Of a stretch of 64,000 nt of DNA, positions 54,109 to 64,000 are shown one piece after another; the first letter of the stretch is position 1, and every line of letters starts with the position of its first letter. This stretch comes from Chryseobacterium tructae. Its GTDB lineage: Bacteria > Bacteroidota > Bacteroidia > Flavobacteriales > Weeksellaceae. A program made the translations under genes and the position numbers. Location of the stretch: the NCBI RefSeq assembly GCF_030409875.1, contig NZ_JAUFQR010000001.1, forward strand, positions 496,001 to 560,000, given 5' to 3'. Below the pieces are notes generated by a model. The model saw only the letters and a list, made by a program, of their open reading frames with translations. It was not told where the DNA came from and made no database searches.

Positions 54109-55238
54109 ATGAAAAGCAAATTATTCACATTAGCACTTTTATCTGTCGGACTGACTATGTCTGCACAGGTTGGGATAAACACAGATAAACCTCAGGTTAC
54201 TTTGGATGTGGTGGGTTTTCCATCAGACATTAATAAGCTGGATGGTGTTATTGCACCAAGACTTACGGGAGTACAGCTTAAAGCAAAAAATTATACTGCT
54301 GCTCACACTGGAGCAATAGTATATGTTACTTCTACTGAAACAGCTCCTACGGGACAAACAGTAGATGTTATAACACCTGGTTACTATTATTTTGATGGAA
54401 CAAAATGGGGGAGTTTAAATGGAAATTGGCGTACGGTAGGAAATAGTGGTACAGTCGCTACTTCTTCAACGGTGGGGAAAGATATTTCTACCGGGAACTA
54501 CTTGGGAACAAGCGATGGACAGAATCTGGTATTAGCCACTCAAAAAAATGTAAAAGCAATACTTGATGTAAACGGAACATTGCAAGGAGGAAATTCTAAT
54601 AATGCGACAGGCTCTTATGCTGCTTTTTCCTGGGGATCCAATAATGCAACCAATTCTACCTCTTCCAATGTTGCAATCGGGAGAAATAATACAGCAACTG
54701 CTATTAATGCTAATTTTCCGGCTGTAGCTATTGGTGCTGATAATTTGGCGGCGAATGGGGCAAAGATTATTGGGAATTCCAATAATGCATCAGGAGCTAA
54801 TCATCTTGTATTTGGAAATTCTAATACAGTTACGGGTACAGCAGGGCTTACGTTGGGGAACCAGCATAACAATAAAGGAGGAATTGCTATAGGAAGTGGG
54901 AATACAGTAGATCTAACAGTATTGCGTTGGGTTCTGCAAGTTCAGCGACTGGTGGGCTGGCTCTGGCTATAGGTTTTTCAGGAACGGCAGTGTCTGGGCA
55001 ATCAGTATATGCTAATAAGTCACATGCATTTTTTAATATAACGAACGGAACGGATACAATTCTAGGAATTAACATGATCCCTACGGCTGATACTGCAACA
55101 GGAGCTGCTCTTCAGCTGAAAGGTATTGCTCCTTCTGGAACTAGCTGCTCCACTAAAGAAGAAGGCGCGCTCCGTTATAATTCTACGGCCAAAGTACATG
55201 AAGGATGTAACGGTACAGTATGGAGAGCTTTATACTAA
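54109..55238 (+). CDS. Secreted VGINT-type surface protein, one frame break
   Basis: About 376 residues after correction. Signal peptide (KLFTLALLSVGLTMSAQ), then VGINTDKPQVTLDVVGFPSD and the domain APRLTGVQLKAKNYTAAHTG. A repetitive middle rich in Asn, Gly and Ser follows (GNSNNASGANHLVFGNSNTV), like the head repeats of trimeric adhesins. The end is YNSTAKVHEGCNGTVWRALY, a common terminal domain in this phylum. The frame breaks at 54915-54916: one more A restores NTVDLNSIALGSASSATGGL. It is 35 bp before the next surface protein gene. Confidence 0.82.
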
Positions 55239-55273
55239 TTTAAATAAACACAAACCTTATAAAACAATAAAAA

Positions 55274-57873
55274 ATGACCAAAAAATTATTCGAGAAACTA
55301 GCTGCAATGCTTATGACATTGATGATGTCTGCAATAGTATTTGCGCAGCAGGGCTATGAGCCAATCCGTGGGATGGGAGTAGAAGCAAAACCAGTAAACA
55401 ATTCAGGGATTTGTTTGGCCTGTTATAATGGAAGTATGAATCCGGTGGTGGATGCCAGCCTGGATAACAGTGTAAATATGGGGAATTTTGCTTCCTTAAT
55501 AAGTGGGAACGGAATCTCTGTGAAAAATAAAAATACTACTTATCCGGCAGGATATATTACAGGATTTAATGTAGACCTTGGGACAAGCTTTATTACAATT
55601 GATCTTTTAAGTTCACTAAGAATTAGTACTTATAAAAACGGTATTCTTCAGGAAACCACTACCAACAGTACTCTTTTATCTGTGCCAGCATTTGGCGGAA
55701 GTAAAAATAGAATATTCTTGCACTTTAAGACTTCTAAAGAGTTTGATGAAGTGAGATTGTATCAGACGAATGTTCTTTCCGTATTCAGTGCTATGAATGT
55801 GTATTACGCATTTGCATTTGATCCGGTAAAAGTACCTGTGGATAATAATGGCATTTGTGATGATATTATTGCCGGAAGCGGTGTAGATGGTAATGTATCG
55901 GGAAGCAGCAGTTTCCTTGCTCCTCTTTCTTATGTTCAGAATAAAGAAAATATCGGCGATGGGAATAAAAATTCTTTTGGCAAAATTGTACTTCCAATAG
56001 GGTTATTAGGATCCTATTCAGTAGGTGTTTTAGATAAAAATCAGGTATATCCTGCAGGAAACAGAACAGGATTTGTCATTGAACCGGATGATCAGGGTAA
56101 ATTACTGAGTGCTGAGTTCTTAAAAAATATTACTATTGAAACTTATTTATTCGGACAGCTTCAGGATTCAAAACAGCTATCAGATGGCGGTGGGTTAATT
56201 AATATCAAAGTTCTTGGTTACGGTTCAGGAAAGCAAAAAGTTACTTTAACGACAACTAAGCCATTTAATGAAGTAAGATTAAAAATTACTCAGACTGTAG
56301 GATTCAACTTGGGAGCCCTTAAAGTGTATTATGCTTTTGAGGAGCCTATCTCTTGTGAATGTGATGATAAAATTCAGACCAGCGGTTCAGCGGTTCCTGG
56401 AAATTTGGTGACGGGATCTAGCTGGACATCAGGACCTGGATTTCTCGGTCTTATTTTGGCTAAAATGACAAATCCACAGGCCATTGTGGATAACAATCCA
56501 TCCAATTATGCGACAGCAACAATTCCGGCTGCATCTATCTTCAGTATCTTTTCTGCATTTGCAACAGTAAGCAGTAATAGTGTGCTTCCTGCTAATACAA
56601 TGGCTGGATTTACCGTAGAGAAAGCAGGAAACCTACTTGGGGTAAGTGTTCTTGAAATATTACCGTGACATTATATAACGGAAATACGGTTACAGACAAC
56701 TTTACAAGCTCAGGCAGTCTTATCAGTGGAAATTTCTTTACCACAAACTCTAATAAATTTTATGTAGGAGGAAAGGCTACAAAACCTTTTAACAGAATGA
56801 AAATTACGTTCAATAGTGGAACAGCGGTTCGTATTCCTCAAAATTATTATATCTATAATGCGTTTGCCAGTAAAGATGATGATAATGATGGAGTTCCAAA
56901 CTGCTTCGATCGTTGTCCTGGAGGAGATGATAGTATTGATAATAATGGTAATGGTATTCCGGATTGCGCAGAAGGTTGTACTGTGGTAAATGATAAATCG
57001 CCTACATTAGATACTGATGGGGATGGAATTGTGGATGCGTGTGATTTTGATTCCGATAACGACGGAATTCCAGATTCTATGGAAGATTTTGATAAAAATG
57101 CAAAATTTGAAGATGATGACCTGGAAGGAGATATATTAATTACTCCAATATTAGGAGATGCTATTCCAAATTATCGTGATCTTGATTCTGATAACGACGG
57201 AATTTTAGATCTGTTTGAATCAGGTATCCCAATTTCAGTGATCAATCAGATTGATGCAGATCATAATGGTATTATTGATAAAGGAGTTGCAGTAGGGAAA
57301 AATGGGTTAGCCGATATCTTGGAAACATATCCGGATTCAGGAACTTTAAAGTATCCAATTAAAAATACAGATGGAGATAATCTTCCGGACTTCCTGGATA
57401 CCACTTCCAATGGTGCTGATTATGATTTGTATCAAATCGGAAAAGCTAATCTCGATACATTGGGCGGAGGGTTTATCTCTACAATTAATGATAATGATAA
57501 AGACGGTATTCAGGCTGTAGTTGATACAGATCTTGTGAAAAGAGGAGCTCCAAATTCTCCACTTTCCCCATATGCTTCTTTATTGAAAAACGGATTGGCA
57601 AGTTCTGGAAAAGCAGCAAAAGCTTCAGAAATAACAGAAACAGCTAATGACGTGAAGATCTATCCTAACCCTGTAAAAGCAGGAGAAAACCTTATGGTTA
57701 CAGCATCAGAGGAAGGGACTTATACTTTATTCTCTGCGGAAGGGAAAGTAGTTAAGTCAGGTAAATTCTCTGCACGTACAGGTATTGAAACCTCTGTATT
57801 GCCTACGGGAATTTATATCATTACGATAGAAACTAAATCAGCTGTAAAATCTTATAAAGTTATTGTGAAATAA
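55274..57873 (+). CDS. T9SS-sorted protein with calcium-type repeats, one frame break
   Basis: About 866 residues after correction. Signal peptide (LAAMLMTLMMSAIVFAQQ). Three related ~180-residue beta-rich units follow (NSGICLACYNGSMNPVVDAS; NNGICDDIIAGSGVDGNVSG; CECDDKIQTSGSAVPGNLVT). Then come thrombospondin-type-3-like Asp-rich repeats (DDDNDGVPNCFDRCPGGDD; DTDGDGIVDACDFDSDNDG) and a type A sorting domain (KIYPNPVKAGENLMVTASEE; SYKVIVK at the end). The break is at 56654: one more G restores GVSVLGNITVTLYNGNTV. It is a likely surface adhesin or binding protein. Confidence 0.85.
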
Positions 57874-57927
57874 TGATAGAAAATATCTTGTAAACCATTG
57901 GTAAGATGGTAGACACTATATAAGTGA

Positions 57928-57957
57928 TGAGCCTGAGTTTTATACTCAGGCTTTTTT
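57928..57957 (+). terminator. Terminator after the calcium-repeat protein
   Basis: AGCCTGAGT pairs with ACTCAGGCT, followed by T6. The next ~290 bp up to the lectin-like gene are AT-rich and hold no clear feature. Confidence 0.85.
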
Positions 57958-58246
57958 GTTATAAAAGCGAAGCAAAAGATTTCCTGTCTTTATGATTTTA
58001 TGATATTGAAGTTCATTTTGGTACCTGTCAATGAAATTTAGTATGAAATATTACTCATAATGGGTAGTCAATTAATAGGTTTAATAATCTTATTTGATTG
58101 AAAATAATTGTTTTTTTAAGCTTTTATGATTTCATTTTTTTATGGTTCATGTGATTTGATGTAAATAGGATATATTTTGTGTTTTTTATTAATGATTTAT
58201 TATTTTAGGTAAGCTTGAAAGAGCTTTTAATTTAAAAACGACAAAT

Positions 58247-59128
58247 ATGAATCAGAAAAAATTATTGATCCTGTTTACGACAGGGTTGGCCGTTTCTTTT
58301 AGTGCACAATGTGCTAATCCGGCAAATGTTAATTCCTATACTTATAATGGAAAAGTATATGAAGTTATTAAAGAATTGAAAAACTGGAATGATGCTGCAT
58401 TGTGTGCAGTACAAAGAGGTGGATATCTGGTTGAGATTAACGATGCCAACGAGCAGAATGCGATCTATAATTTTATAACCTCCTCGGGAATTTCTTCAAC
58501 CTATGCACCTGTGAGTGATGGTGGTGGTACCTCTTATGTTTGGATAGGAGCAACAGATAGAGTAGTGGAAGGGAGTTGGCTTTGGGATGGAAATAATGAT
58601 GGAGTGGGCATTAACTTCTGGAATGGGCAAGGTGCTGCAGGATCAGGAAATGGGATGCCTGTTTCTAATCGTTACAATAACTGGGGAAGAGAAAATGGTA
58701 CAGGAATGATTATGGAACCGGATAATTATCTTGATAATCAAAATGCAGCAGCAATAGCGTTAAGTGGTTGGCCTTCCGGTTCTAATGCTTTGGGGGTATC
58801 AGGACAATGGAATGATTTGAATATGAGCAACTCACTTTATTATGTTGTTGAGAAAGATAATCAAACGCTTGGAGTAGCGGATAACTCTCATACAAATAAG
58901 GATCAATTGAAAATATATCCTAATCCGGTAAAAGCAGGAAAGAACCTAATGATTACATCTGTTGAAGCAGGGGCTTACACTTTACTTTCTCCGGAAGGAA
59001 AAGTACTGAAGACGGGGAAGATCTCTACAAATACAGATATTGATACCTCTGCATTACCTGTGGGAATTTATATCATTACCATAGAAACTCGATCAGATGT
59101 AAAATCTTATAAGGTTATTGTGAAATAA
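58247..59128 (+). CDS. T9SS-sorted C-type-lectin-like protein
   Basis: 293 residues. Signal peptide (KLLILFTTGLAVSFSAQ). Residues ~25-205 form a C-type lectin-like domain: YTYNGKVYEVIKELKNWNDA, GGYLVEINDANEQNAIYNFI, then VWIGATDRVVEGSWLWDGN and EPDNYLDNQNAAAIAL with the closing GQWNDLNMSNSLYYVVEKDN. The EPDN motif would be the sugar/Ca site. The last ~75 residues are a type A sorting domain nearly the same as in the preceding T9SS protein. Expected to bind carbohydrate at the cell surface (inference). Confidence 0.87.
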   Translation: MNQKKLLILFTTGLAVSFSAQCANPANVNSYTYNGKVYEVIKELKNWNDAALCAVQRGGYLVEINDANEQNAIYNFITSSGISSTYAPVSDGGGTSYVWIGATDRVVEGSWLWDGNNDGVGINFWNGQGAAGSGNGMPVSNRYNNWGRENGTGMIMEPDNYLDNQNAAAIALSGWPSGSNALGVSGQWNDLNMSNSLYYVVEKDNQTLGVADNSHTNKDQLKIYPNPVKAGKNLMITSVEAGAYTLLSPEGKVLKTGKISTNTDIDTSALPVGIYIITIETRSDVKSYKVIVK

Positions 59129-59153
59129 TGATAATAAAAGTTAGTATTAATAA

Positions 59154-59182
59154 AGGCTGCTCAAAAATGGGCAGTTTTTTTT
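59154..59182 (+). terminator. Terminator after the lectin-like gene
   Basis: CTGCTC pairs with GGGCAG (one mismatch) around a short A-rich loop, followed by T8. It separates the second accessory block from rpoB. Confidence 0.7.
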
Positions 59183-59213
59183 ATTTTTAATGAGCTCAAA
59201 ATGAGAGAGATTA

Positions 59214-59245
59214 TTTGTAATTGTGGATAACTTTTTGTATCTTTG
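59214..59245 (+). promoter_or_regulatory. Promoter of rpoBC
   Basis: TTTG at 59214-59217, 20-bp spacer, TATCTTTG at 59238-59245. The predicted start lies ~325 bp before rpoB. Confidence 0.7.
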
Positions 59246-59576
59246 CCCCTCTTTTGGCGCGAAAAATTGTTTGTAAATTTATAAAATATTGAAAATCAAC
59301 TCTTTCATTGTGAAAAACATGAAAGGGCTTTCGTATTTGTATATATTACGGGTAATACCGTCTCAAAAGTAAGAAAAATATTTTGCATTACGCTGTGAAA
59401 AGATATACCAGTGTTGCAGTTAGAGATAAGATTTTGAGAATCAAGAAAAAAGAATAAAGACTATTTCTAATAGCGCCAAACATTATAAGGTCTTTTATCT
59501 TTTATCTTTCCTCTTTTCTTCTTTCTGATATTTTTAAATGAATCAAAATATTTTTTAACCCTTTCTTAAAAGTTTT

Positions 59577-62500
59577 ATGAGTAAAACAAAATCAACAACT
59601 CAAGGAAATCCGAGAATTAATTTCTCATCAGCGAAAGGAAAAATTGTAACTCCAGACTTCTTGGATATCCAAATCGAGTCTTTCAGAGAATTTTTCCAGC
59701 TTGATACACTTCCTGAAGCCAGAAAGACAGAAGCTCTTTACAAGACTTTCCAAGAGAATTTCCCAATTACGGATTCAAGAAACCAATTCGTATTAGAATT
59801 CTTAGACTATCTGGTAGATTCTCCACGTTATTCAATCGATGAGTGTGTGGAAAGAGGACTTACTTATTCAGTTCCTCTAAAAGCAAGACTTAAACTGTAC
59901 TGTACTGACCCGGAACACGAAGATTTCCAAACTGTGGTTCAGGATGTATATTTAGGTCCGGTTCCTTACATGACACCAAGTGGATCTTTCATCATCAATG
60001 GTGCAGAGAGAGTTATCGTTACGCAGCTTCACCGTTCACCTGGTGTATTCTTCGGACAAACTTACCACGCTAACGGAACCAAACTTTACTATTCAAGAAT
60101 TATCCCTTTCAAAGGATCTTGGATGGAATTTACAACAGATATCAACAGCGTAATGTACGCGTATATCGACCGTAAGAAAGTTACCATTAACAACTTTATT
60201 AAGAGCTATCGGTTACGAATCTGATAAGGATATCCTTCAGATCTTCGACCTTGCTGAAGAAGTGAAAGTTTCTAAAGCTGCCCTTAAAAAGTAGAAGGGA
60301 GAACATTGGCTGCGAGAGTATTGAACACTTGGTTCGAAGACTTCGTAGACGAAGATACAGGTGAAGTAGTTTCTATCGAAAGAAACGAGATCATCTTAGA
60401 CAGAGAAACAATCCTTGAAAAAGAACACTTAGATCTTATCTTGGATGCTGGTGTGAAATCTATCTTGATTCACAAAGAAAACAGCAATGAATTCTCTATC
60501 ATCCAGAATACATTACAAAAAGACCCTACTAACTCTGAGAAAGAAGCAGTAGAGTACATCTATCGTCAGTTAAGAAACGCAGATCCACCAGATGAGGAAA
60601 CTGCAAGAGGAATCATCGAAAAATTATTCTTCTCTGAGCAGAGATACTCTTTAGGTGAAGTAGGACGTTACAGACTAAACAAAAAGTTAAGCCTGAACAT
60701 CCCAACTACAACTGAAGTTCTTACAAAAGAAGATATCATTGCAATTGTAAGACACTTAATTGAGTTAGTAAACTCAAAAACTGATGTTGATGATATTGAC
60801 CACTTATCAAACAGAAGAATTAAAACTGTTGGTGAGCAATTAGCAGGACAGTTCGGAGTAGGTCTTTCAAGAATTGCAAGAACAATCAAGGAGAGAATGA
60901 ACGTTAGAGATAACGAGATCTTTACTCCACTTGACCTTGTTAATGCTAAGACTTTAACGTCTGTAATCAACTCGTTCTTTGGTACCAACCAGCTATCTCA
61001 GTTCATGGACCAAACCAACCCTCTATCAGAGATCACTCACAAGAGAAGATTATCTGCACTAGGGCCTGGTGGTTTATCAAGAGAAAGAGCAGGTTTCGAG
61101 GTTCGTGACGTTCACCATACTCACTACGGAAGAATTTGTCCGATTGAAACTCCGGAAGGACCAAACATCGGTTTGATTTCATCTTTAGGTATTTATGCAA
61201 AAATCAACAACCTTGGTTTCATCGAAACTCCATATAGAAAAGTAGAAGATGGTAAGATTAATCTTAATGCAGATCCTATTTATCTAAATGCAGAAGACGA
61301 AGAAGATAAGGTAATTGCTCAGGCAAACGTTGAGTTGAGTGATAATGGTGATTTCTTAACAGACAGAATTATTGCAAGATTAGATGGTGATTACCCGGTA
61401 GTTGAACCAGCTCAGGTTAACCTTATCGACGTTGCACCAAACCAGATTTCCGGTATTTCCGCTTCATTGATTCCATTCTTGGAGCATGATGATGCGAACC
61501 GTGCATTGATGGGATCTAACATGATGCGTCAGGCCGTTCCTCTATTGAAGCCACAGGCTCCAGTTGTTGGTACAGGGCTTGAGCAACAAGTTGCAAGAGA
61601 TTCAAGAATCTTAATTAACGCTGAAGGTACAGGTACTGTACAGTACGTAGATGCTGACAGAATCGTTATTAAGTATGAAAGAAGCGAAGACGAAGATTTA
61701 GTACAATTTGAGTCTGCTACTAAAACATATAAACTTACTAAGTTTAGAAAAACTAACCAGAGTACAACAATTACCCTAAGACCAAACGTAAGAGTAGGTG
61801 ATGTAGTGGAAAAAGGACAGGTACTTTGTGACGGTTATGCTACTGAAAAAGGAGAATTAGCTCTTGGTAGAAACTTAGTAGTAGCGTTCATGCCTTGGAA
61901 AGGGTACAACTTCGAGGATGCAATCGTAATCAACGAAAAAGTTGTACGTGAAGACTGGTTTACTTCAATCCACGTAGATGAATATTCATTAGAAGTTCGT
62001 GATACCAAATTAGGTATGGAAGAACTTACGGCTGATATTCCAAACGTATCTGAAGAAGCTACTAAAGATCTTGACGAGAACGGTATGATCAGAATCGGTG
62101 CTGAAGTGAAGCCTGGAGATATCATGATTGGTAAAATTACTCCAAAAGGTGAATCTGACCCGACTCCTGAAGAAAAACTTCTTAGAGCAATCTTTGGTGA
62201 TAAAGCTGGTGATGTAAAAGATGCATCACTAAAAGCTGACTCTTCATTAAGAGGAGTTGTTATCAACAAGAAATTGTTCTCTAGAAATATTAAAGACAAA
62301 AAGAAAAGAACTGAAGAAAAGCTTAGACTTGAAGAGATTGAAAACACTTACAAGGCTAAATTTGATGAGTTGAGAAACACTTTAATTGAAAAATTAAATA
62401 CACTGGTAAGCGGTAAAACTTCTCAAGGGGTACAAAATGACCTTGACGAAGAAATCATCGGTAAAGGTGTGAAATTCACTCACAAATTATTGACTTCAGT

Positions 62501-63395
62501 TGAAGATTATGTAAACGTTAGTGGTGCAGATTGGACCGTAGATGCTGACAAGAATGAATTGATCAAACAATTGATTCACAATTACAAAATCAAATATAAC
62601 GATATCCAAGGGGTTAAAAACCGTGAGAAATTCGCAATTTCAATCGGAGATGAGCTTCCAGCAGGGATCATGAAGTTGGCTAAAGTTTATATCGCTAAGA
62701 AACGTAAACTGAATGTAGGGGATAAAATGGCAGGACGTCACGGTAACAAAGGTATCGTTTCAAGAATCGTTCGTGAAGAAGATATGCCATTCCTAGAAGA
62801 CGGAACACCAGTAGATATCGTATTGAATCCACTAGGGGTACCTTCTCGTATGAACATCGGACAGATCTATGAAACAGTTCTTGGATGGGCTGGTCAGAAA
62901 TTGGGTATGAAGTTCGCTACACCAATTTTTGATGGAGCAACTCTTGATCAGATCACTGAGTATACAGAGAAAGCAGGTCTTCCTAAATTCGGACACACTT
63001 ACCTTTATGATGGTGGAACCGGAGAAAGATTTACACAGGCTGCTACAGTGGGTGTTATCTACATGTTGAAACTAGGACACATGGTTGATGACAAGATGCA
63101 CGCACGTTCTATCGGTCCTTACTCATTGATTACTCAGCAGCCGTTAGGAGGTAAAGCTCAGTTCGGTGGTCAGAGATTCGGAGAGATGGAGGTTTGGGCA
63201 CTTGAAGCATTCGGTGCATCTAACATCTTGAGAGAGATCTTGACAGTGAAGTCGGATGACGTGATTGGTAGAGCAAAAACTTATGAAGCAATTGCTAAGG
63301 GTGAATCTATGCCTGAACCAGGTATCCCAGAATCATTCAATGTATTACTTCACGAGTTACAAGGACTTGGATTAGACGTAAGATTAGAGGAGTAA
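59577..63395 (+). CDS. rpoB: RNA polymerase beta subunit, two frame breaks
   Basis: 1272 residues after corrections, the size usual in Flavobacteriia. The first part has [20 protein letters not shown] and [20 protein letters not shown]; later parts include the rifampicin region ([20 protein letters not shown]), [20 protein letters not shown] and [20 protein letters not shown]. Breaks: near 60189 one A too many (removing it gives [20 protein letters not shown]), and at 60286-60290 one A too few (adding it gives [20 protein letters not shown]). The gene is single-copy and essential, so these must be sequence errors. It is followed by rpoC ~120 bp later. Confidence 0.95.
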
Positions 63396-63475
63396 GATAT
63401 CAGATGTCAGACACAAGATGTCGGACTATGACACTCTAAGAATTTATAATCCTTGAATTTGGAATGATGATTTCG

Positions 63476-64000
<525 letters not shown>

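Larger units (their letters stand above)
59129..59576. other. rpoBC promoter and long leader region
   Basis: Contains the terminator of the lectin-like gene (59154-59182), the rpoB promoter (59214-59245) and then ~330 bp of untranslated leader. The leader has a GAAAG-GG-CTTTC hairpin near 59318 and an ATTACGGGTAAT stem near 59346. No open frame is convincing. Confidence 0.5.

Noticed and set aside
59577..63395. Real inactivation of rpoB
   Set aside because: The gene is single-copy and essential, both breaks are one-base changes, and the two halves join to the normal length.

Overview
The window is a low-GC chromosomal segment of a Bacteroidota bacterium, most likely Chryseobacterium or a close relative in the Weeksellaceae (inference). 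The signs are Por/type IX (T9SS) sorting domains at several C-termini, promoters of the form TTTG-N19/20-TAnnTTTG, Rhs genes of the flavobacterial kind, a tmRNA encoding the tag GNEEFALAA, and the order rpsU-xerC-hpf-tRNAs...tuf-trpT-secE-nusG...rplKAJL...rpoBC.

Layout. 1-9.5 kb: a T9SS-sorted protein (cut by the window edge), two large Rhs/YD-repeat proteins and a small membrane protein that is a candidate immunity protein. 9.58-10.98 kb: an IS3-family insertion sequence with inverted repeats, a GTC target duplication and a damaged transposase. 11.12-31.07 kb: a ~20-kb integrative element inserted in the 3' end of ssrA (tmRNA), bounded by a 15-bp direct repeat and carrying integrase arm-like repeats at both ends. 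Its left part encodes a tyrosine recombinase, an unknown 496-aa protein, an HTH protein, a ParB-like protein and a protein with motifs like the single-subunit polymerases of mobile elements. Its middle is a 14-gene leftward block: VgrG, a Tae4 amidase with its Tai4-like immunity protein, a DUF4280/PAAR-like tip, small unknown proteins, a CoiA-like nuclease, an HNH-like protein, then a candidate graspetide (omega-ester RiPP) precursor, its ATP-grasp ligase and two unknown proteins. Its right part holds a secreted protein, a candidate structured RNA, a mini-protein joining a Cas9-type RuvC-I segment to two membrane helices, a DUF2695 protein, an unknown protein and ArdA antirestriction.

31-34.2 kb is housekeeping: ssrA, rpsU, xerC, hpf and seven tRNAs, six of them a tandem duplication of Thr-Tyr-Gly. 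34.5-42.3 kb: an OmpR-type two-component system and a CusCBA/CzcCBA-type RND metal efflux operon with five helically phased PmrA-like boxes upstream. 42.5-44.6 kb: tuf, tRNA-Trp, secE, nusG. 44.6-51 kb is an accessory block (three paralogous secreted proteins, a TPR/HTH regulator, a T9SS protein) between nusG and rplK. 51-53.3 kb: rplKAJL with its own terminator. 53.5-59.1 kb: a second accessory block of T9SS and surface proteins. 59.2 kb to the end: rpoB and the start of rpoC from their own promoter.

At least ten genes, including the essential rplA and rpoB, are broken by single-base indels, mostly losses in short homopolymers. They are best read as sequence errors, so I give whole-gene coordinates and mark the break points.
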